Assembly: GCA_938009335.1 (NCBI GenBank)
Contig: CALLHT010000282.1
Span: forward strand, 1 to 17,728
Source of the DNA: an uncultured Rhizobiaceae group bacterium
GTDB taxonomy: Bacteria; Pseudomonadota; Alphaproteobacteria; Rhizobiales; Rhizobiaceae
Length of the DNA stretch: 17,728 bases
Direction of reading: 5' to 3'
Every line of letters begins with the position of its first letter. The first letter of the stretch is position 1. A program made the position numbers and the translations under genes. Positions 15,630-17,728 of the stretch are shown piece after piece. The notes under the pieces are model-generated. The model did not search any database and had not been told where the DNA came from. It saw nothing but the letters and a program-made list of their open reading frames with translations.

Positions 15630-16832
15630 CTATTGGAGCCTTGGTGCAAAAAACGCCTGAACAGCACGCGAAACAGAGCCCGCGGCCTTTGTTTTCCAGG
15701 CCAGTGACTGCATCAGTTTCTCGTCCTCAAGGTTTGACAAATAGCCCAACTCAAGAAGCACTGACGGCACTTCGGGTGCTTTCAATACACCGAATGCCGC
15801 TGACCTTATCGGGTTTTTGATGAGCTTTATATCTTGATTGAGTGCAGTGACCAGAATTCGGGAAAACTGTTTGGAAAGCACTTTCGTTTCCCGGGTTGTT
15901 AAATCAATCAGAATGTCCGTGAGTGCTTCGCTTTCTTCAACCACCTCAATCCCTGCGATAAGATCGACACTATTTTCTGATTCAGCCAAACGCGCTGACA
16001 ATTGGTCTGATGCCCTTTTGGAAAGCGTATAAATCGTAGATCCGCGGACTGAGCGCTGATTGAGAGAATCCGCATGGACTGAAATAAACAGGTCCGCATT
16101 GGAACGGCGATTAAAATCAAGCCTCTGGCGTAGTGACAGGAAGGTATCATCTTCGCGGGTCAGTAAAACATCAAAAGGACCGGATTCTCGTAGTTTCTTG
16201 GCCAATACTTCAGCAAAAATTAGAACGACATCTTTCTCGCGTGTCCCAAGCTTGCCCACAGCGCCACCGTCAATGCCGCCGTGGCCCGGATCGATTACAA
16301 TCGTAAATCGTCCTTTTTGTTTGTCTTGCTTGAGAACACGATCCCCCTTTTGCGCCACGTTACCGCTTTCTCCAAGCACTAGTTTTTGCGCTTGCAAAAG
16401 CGTGGCATACCGGTCTTCAGCTGTTGCCTCCAAATCCAGCAGGAAGCGAAAATAATCTTCATCCAGCACCTTTTGCATGGTCGCGCGCACGATCTCAGCC
16501 GGCTGTGTCAACGTAAGCACGATTCGGGAGCGGCCTTCTGAAATCCGCCCCGCACTTACCTCGCTGATTAGTCCTCTAGGTTTAAAAACCTCATCGACGT
16601 CTATGTCGAATTGTGTCTCGCTTAAGTCCATCACGATGCGATACGGCGCTTCCATATAGAAGGTCTGAACAGCGATATTCTGCGAAAAGTTCACGAAAAA
16701 CCGTGTGGATGCTTCATCGCCAGCGATATTTCCGCCCAGAGCATTCGGCAACGTCTCTTGTGCCTGTATAGGCAAACACAGAGCAACAAACAGCACTATC
16801 GATGACAAGAATTTGAAAACTAGAATCAACAT
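15630..16832 (-). CDS. N-acetylmuramoyl-L-alanine amidase (Amidase_3) with AMIN domain
   Basis: A periplasmic zinc amidase that removes stem peptides from peptidoglycan, needed for daughter-cell separation. From the ATG at 16832 it has 400 residues: a signal peptide (about 1-24, cleavage near IQA), an AMIN targeting domain (about 42-135), a linker, and an Amidase_3 domain (about 176-395). Zinc and catalytic residues are intact: H184 in DPGHGG, E199, H253 in SVHAD and E361 in LELGY. An in-frame GTG at 16868 would add 12 residues including K and R, a plausible signal-peptide n-region, so the start is not settled; AAGGA lies very close to the ATG. It belongs to the AmiABC family. It is upstream of mrcA on the same strand and divergent from rne. 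Confidence 0.93.
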   Translation of the reverse strand: MLILVFKFLSSIVLFVALCLPIQAQETLPNALGGNIAGDEASTRFFVNFSQNIAVQTFYMEAPYRIVMDLSETQFDIDVDEVFKPRGLISEVSAGRISEGRSRIVLTLTQPAEIVRATMQKVLDEDYFRFLLDLEATAEDRYATLLQAQKLVLGESGNVAQKGDRVLKQDKQKGRFTIVIDPGHGGIDGGAVGKLGTREKDVVLIFAEVLAKKLRESGPFDVLLTREDDTFLSLRQRLDFNRRSNADLFISVHADSLNQRSVRGSTIYTLSKRASDQLSARLAESENSVDLIAGIEVVEESEALTDILIDLTTRETKVLSKQFSRILVTALNQDIKLIKNPIRSAAFGVLKAPEVPSVLLELGYLSNLEDEKLMQSLAWKTKAAGSVSRAVQAFFAPRLQ

Positions 16833-17090
16833 GGTCCTTATCTTACAGGAAGCGAGCTCAGAGTTCACTTCTGCCAGTATCTTTGAAACTGCAAATTAAT
16901 TGAAATTGCAGCAATGTTTTGGCGATTTTACGAATTTGCTTGTTATGTCTTAAGCTTTCTCATATCTATTAGGTATTGGTTTTGGTGATTGCCCAATGCG
17001 TTGGGAGAACAATTGTCAGGGTCTTGAACAGACAACCGATCGAAAAAGTTTCGTATGGTGAAACGCGTTGAGTTTCATCCATTCAGATGC

Positions 17091-17129
17091 GGTGCTAATG
17101 GCCTGTATGGCCCGGAAAAGCACCTTTTT
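17091..17129 (+). terminator. Terminator-like hairpin with T-tract in the rne leader
   Basis: GGTGCT (17091-17096) pairs with AGCACC (17119-17124), enclosing GGCC / GGCC, and TTTTT follows at once. This is a typical intrinsic terminator layout, but it points into rne, so it would act as an attenuator or end a leader RNA of roughly 155 nt. Confidence 0.5.
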
Positions 17130-17316
17130 AACTGCCGGCGGGCAACCTCGGCAAAAAAGTAACAGATGCGGAAGTAAGAATGTCGATTATGACATCGAAA
17201 GACAACCAGAGAGACGAGCGGACACATTGTTCGAGCGTTGCGCCTGAGCCGATGTCCAAGTCGCAATCAACTTCCCCTCGCCTAAATGCAGGCCTTAAAG
17301 AATTGATGCGCAATGT

Positions 17317-17341
17317 ACTGGCTTCAGCCAGTGAGTTTTTT
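17317..17341 (+). terminator. Second terminator-like hairpin in the rne leader
   Basis: ACTGGC-TTCA-GCCAGT is a perfect 6-bp stem with a 4-nt loop, extendable by one G-U pair, followed after GAG by six T (17336-17341). It lies 73 nt before the rne ATG. The stem is short, so it could pause or partly terminate. Confidence 0.45.
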
Positions 17342-17414
17342 GTCAGAGTCCGCGAAGGACTTGAACGCTTATTATTGCCACCTCCGCTGGAAAGGCCTGC
17401 GGAGTTAAGGATAC

Positions 17415-17728
17415 ATGTCCAACAAAATGTTAATCGACGCGAGCCAGCCAGAGGAAACTCGGGTATCGGTCGTTCGCGGAAACCGTATTGAAGAATTTGA
17501 CTTCGAGTCACTGGAGAAAAAGCAACTAAGAGGAAATATCTATTTAGCTAAAGTAACAAGGGTTGAGCCCTCGTTGCAGGCTGCTTTTATAGATTACGGC
17601 GGAAATCGCCACGGCTTCTTGGCATTCTCTGAAATTCATCCTGATTATTATCAAATTCCGATGGCAGATCGCCAGGCTTTGCTTGATGCAGAAGCTGCAG
17701 AAGCCCGCGCGGCCCGTGAAGCAGATGA
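17415..17728 (+). CDS. rne: Ribonuclease E/G, N-terminal part (3' partial)
   Basis: The first 104 codons of RNase E, the central mRNA-decay endonuclease and degradosome scaffold. The start ATG has GGAG and AAGG upstream. After the N-terminal strand (MLIDAS, 5-10) comes the RNase H-like part (about 15-35) and then the S1 RNA-binding domain, with GNIYLAKVTRV (40-50) and AAFIDYGGNRHGFL (56-69). From about residue 85 the sequence turns Ala/Glu-rich (AEAAEARAAREAD), the beginning of the acidic insertion typical of alphaproteobacterial RNase E. The catalytic DNase I-like domain and the C-terminal scaffold lie beyond the window. It is divergent from the amidase gene and preceded by a long structured leader. 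Confidence 0.95.
   Translation, partial: MSNKMLIDASQPEETRVSVVRGNRIEEFDFESLEKKQLRGNIYLAKVTRVEPSLQAAFIDYGGNRHGFLAFSEIHPDYYQIPMADRQALLDAEAAEARAAREAD

Larger units (their letters stand above)
16869..17414 (+). promoter_or_regulatory. rne: Long rne upstream/leader region with several hairpins
   Basis: About 550 bases with no convincing gene. A possible promoter is TTGTTA (16940-16945), 17 bp, TATCTA (16963-16968), which would give a leader of about 440 nt. In it I see CCCAA-TGCG-TTGGG (16992-17005); an alternating GTTTC / GAAAC / GTTTC set at 17048, 17060 and 17072; a terminator-like hairpin (17091-17129); an overlapping stem that would trap its T-tract (17124-17159); and a second terminator-like hairpin (17317-17341). 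E. coli rne has a long structured leader that RNase E itself cuts to limit its own synthesis; a similar role here is inferred. The left end also holds the amidase promoter and an imperfect TGCAA/TTGCA dyad (16890-16910). Confidence 0.55.

Noticed and set aside
17128..17511. Minus-strand frame (17128-17511) and plus-strand frame (17180-17491) in the rne leader
   Set aside because: Both overlap the start of rne, lack a clear ribosome-binding site and domain, and overlie hairpins that look regulatory.

Overview
The window looks like a chromosomal segment of an alphaproteobacterium, most likely of the order Hyphomicrobiales (Rhizobiales), with GC near 50% by eye. Three things suggest this: the block rne / N-acetylmuramoyl-L-alanine amidase / mrcA / prfB, which I know from rhizobial and brucella-like genomes; the RNase E N-terminus, which begins to show the acidic Ala/Glu-rich insertion in its S1 domain; and a CtrA-type half-site (TTAACCAT) before a cell-wall peptidase gene. 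I see no rRNA, tRNA, insertion sequence, phage gene or CRISPR array.

Left part (1-3909, + strand). A three-gene block encodes an ABC-exporter-like protein that continues off the left edge, a stand-alone cyclic-nucleotide-binding protein and a metallo-beta-lactamase-fold hydrolase. The ABC protein is odd: its single nucleotide-binding domain is stretched by a long insertion, and the Walker A Lys, Q-loop Gln, signature LSGGQ, Walker B Asp/Glu and H-loop His are all replaced. It is probably a pseudo-ATPase. A hairpin closes the block.

Lipid block (4020-8264). An FAD amine-oxidase-like protein, a DUF1365 protein and a cyclopropane-fatty-acid-synthase-family methyltransferase lie head to tail, and a short-chain dehydrogenase converges on them. 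Two of the five bicarbonate-site residues of classical cyclopropane synthases are changed in the methyltransferase, so it may add a methyl or methylene group without closing a cyclopropane ring.

Sulfur and translation quality (8421-10207). A cysteine synthase and an AlaX-type alanyl-tRNA editing hydrolase form a two-gene operon.

Envelope and core block (10311-17728). A membrane-anchored M23 peptidase has a 24-bp near-perfect palindrome ending 4 nt before its ATG. It converges on the minus-strand genes prfB (RF2, with a classical programmed +1 frameshift), mrcA (PBP1a) and a periplasmic amidase with an AMIN domain. rne is divergent from the amidase and runs off the right edge. Its roughly 550-base upstream region has no gene but carries two terminator-like hairpins with T-tracts and alternative pairings, and reads as a regulatory leader. 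The peptidase, PBP1a and amidase together build and cut peptidoglycan.
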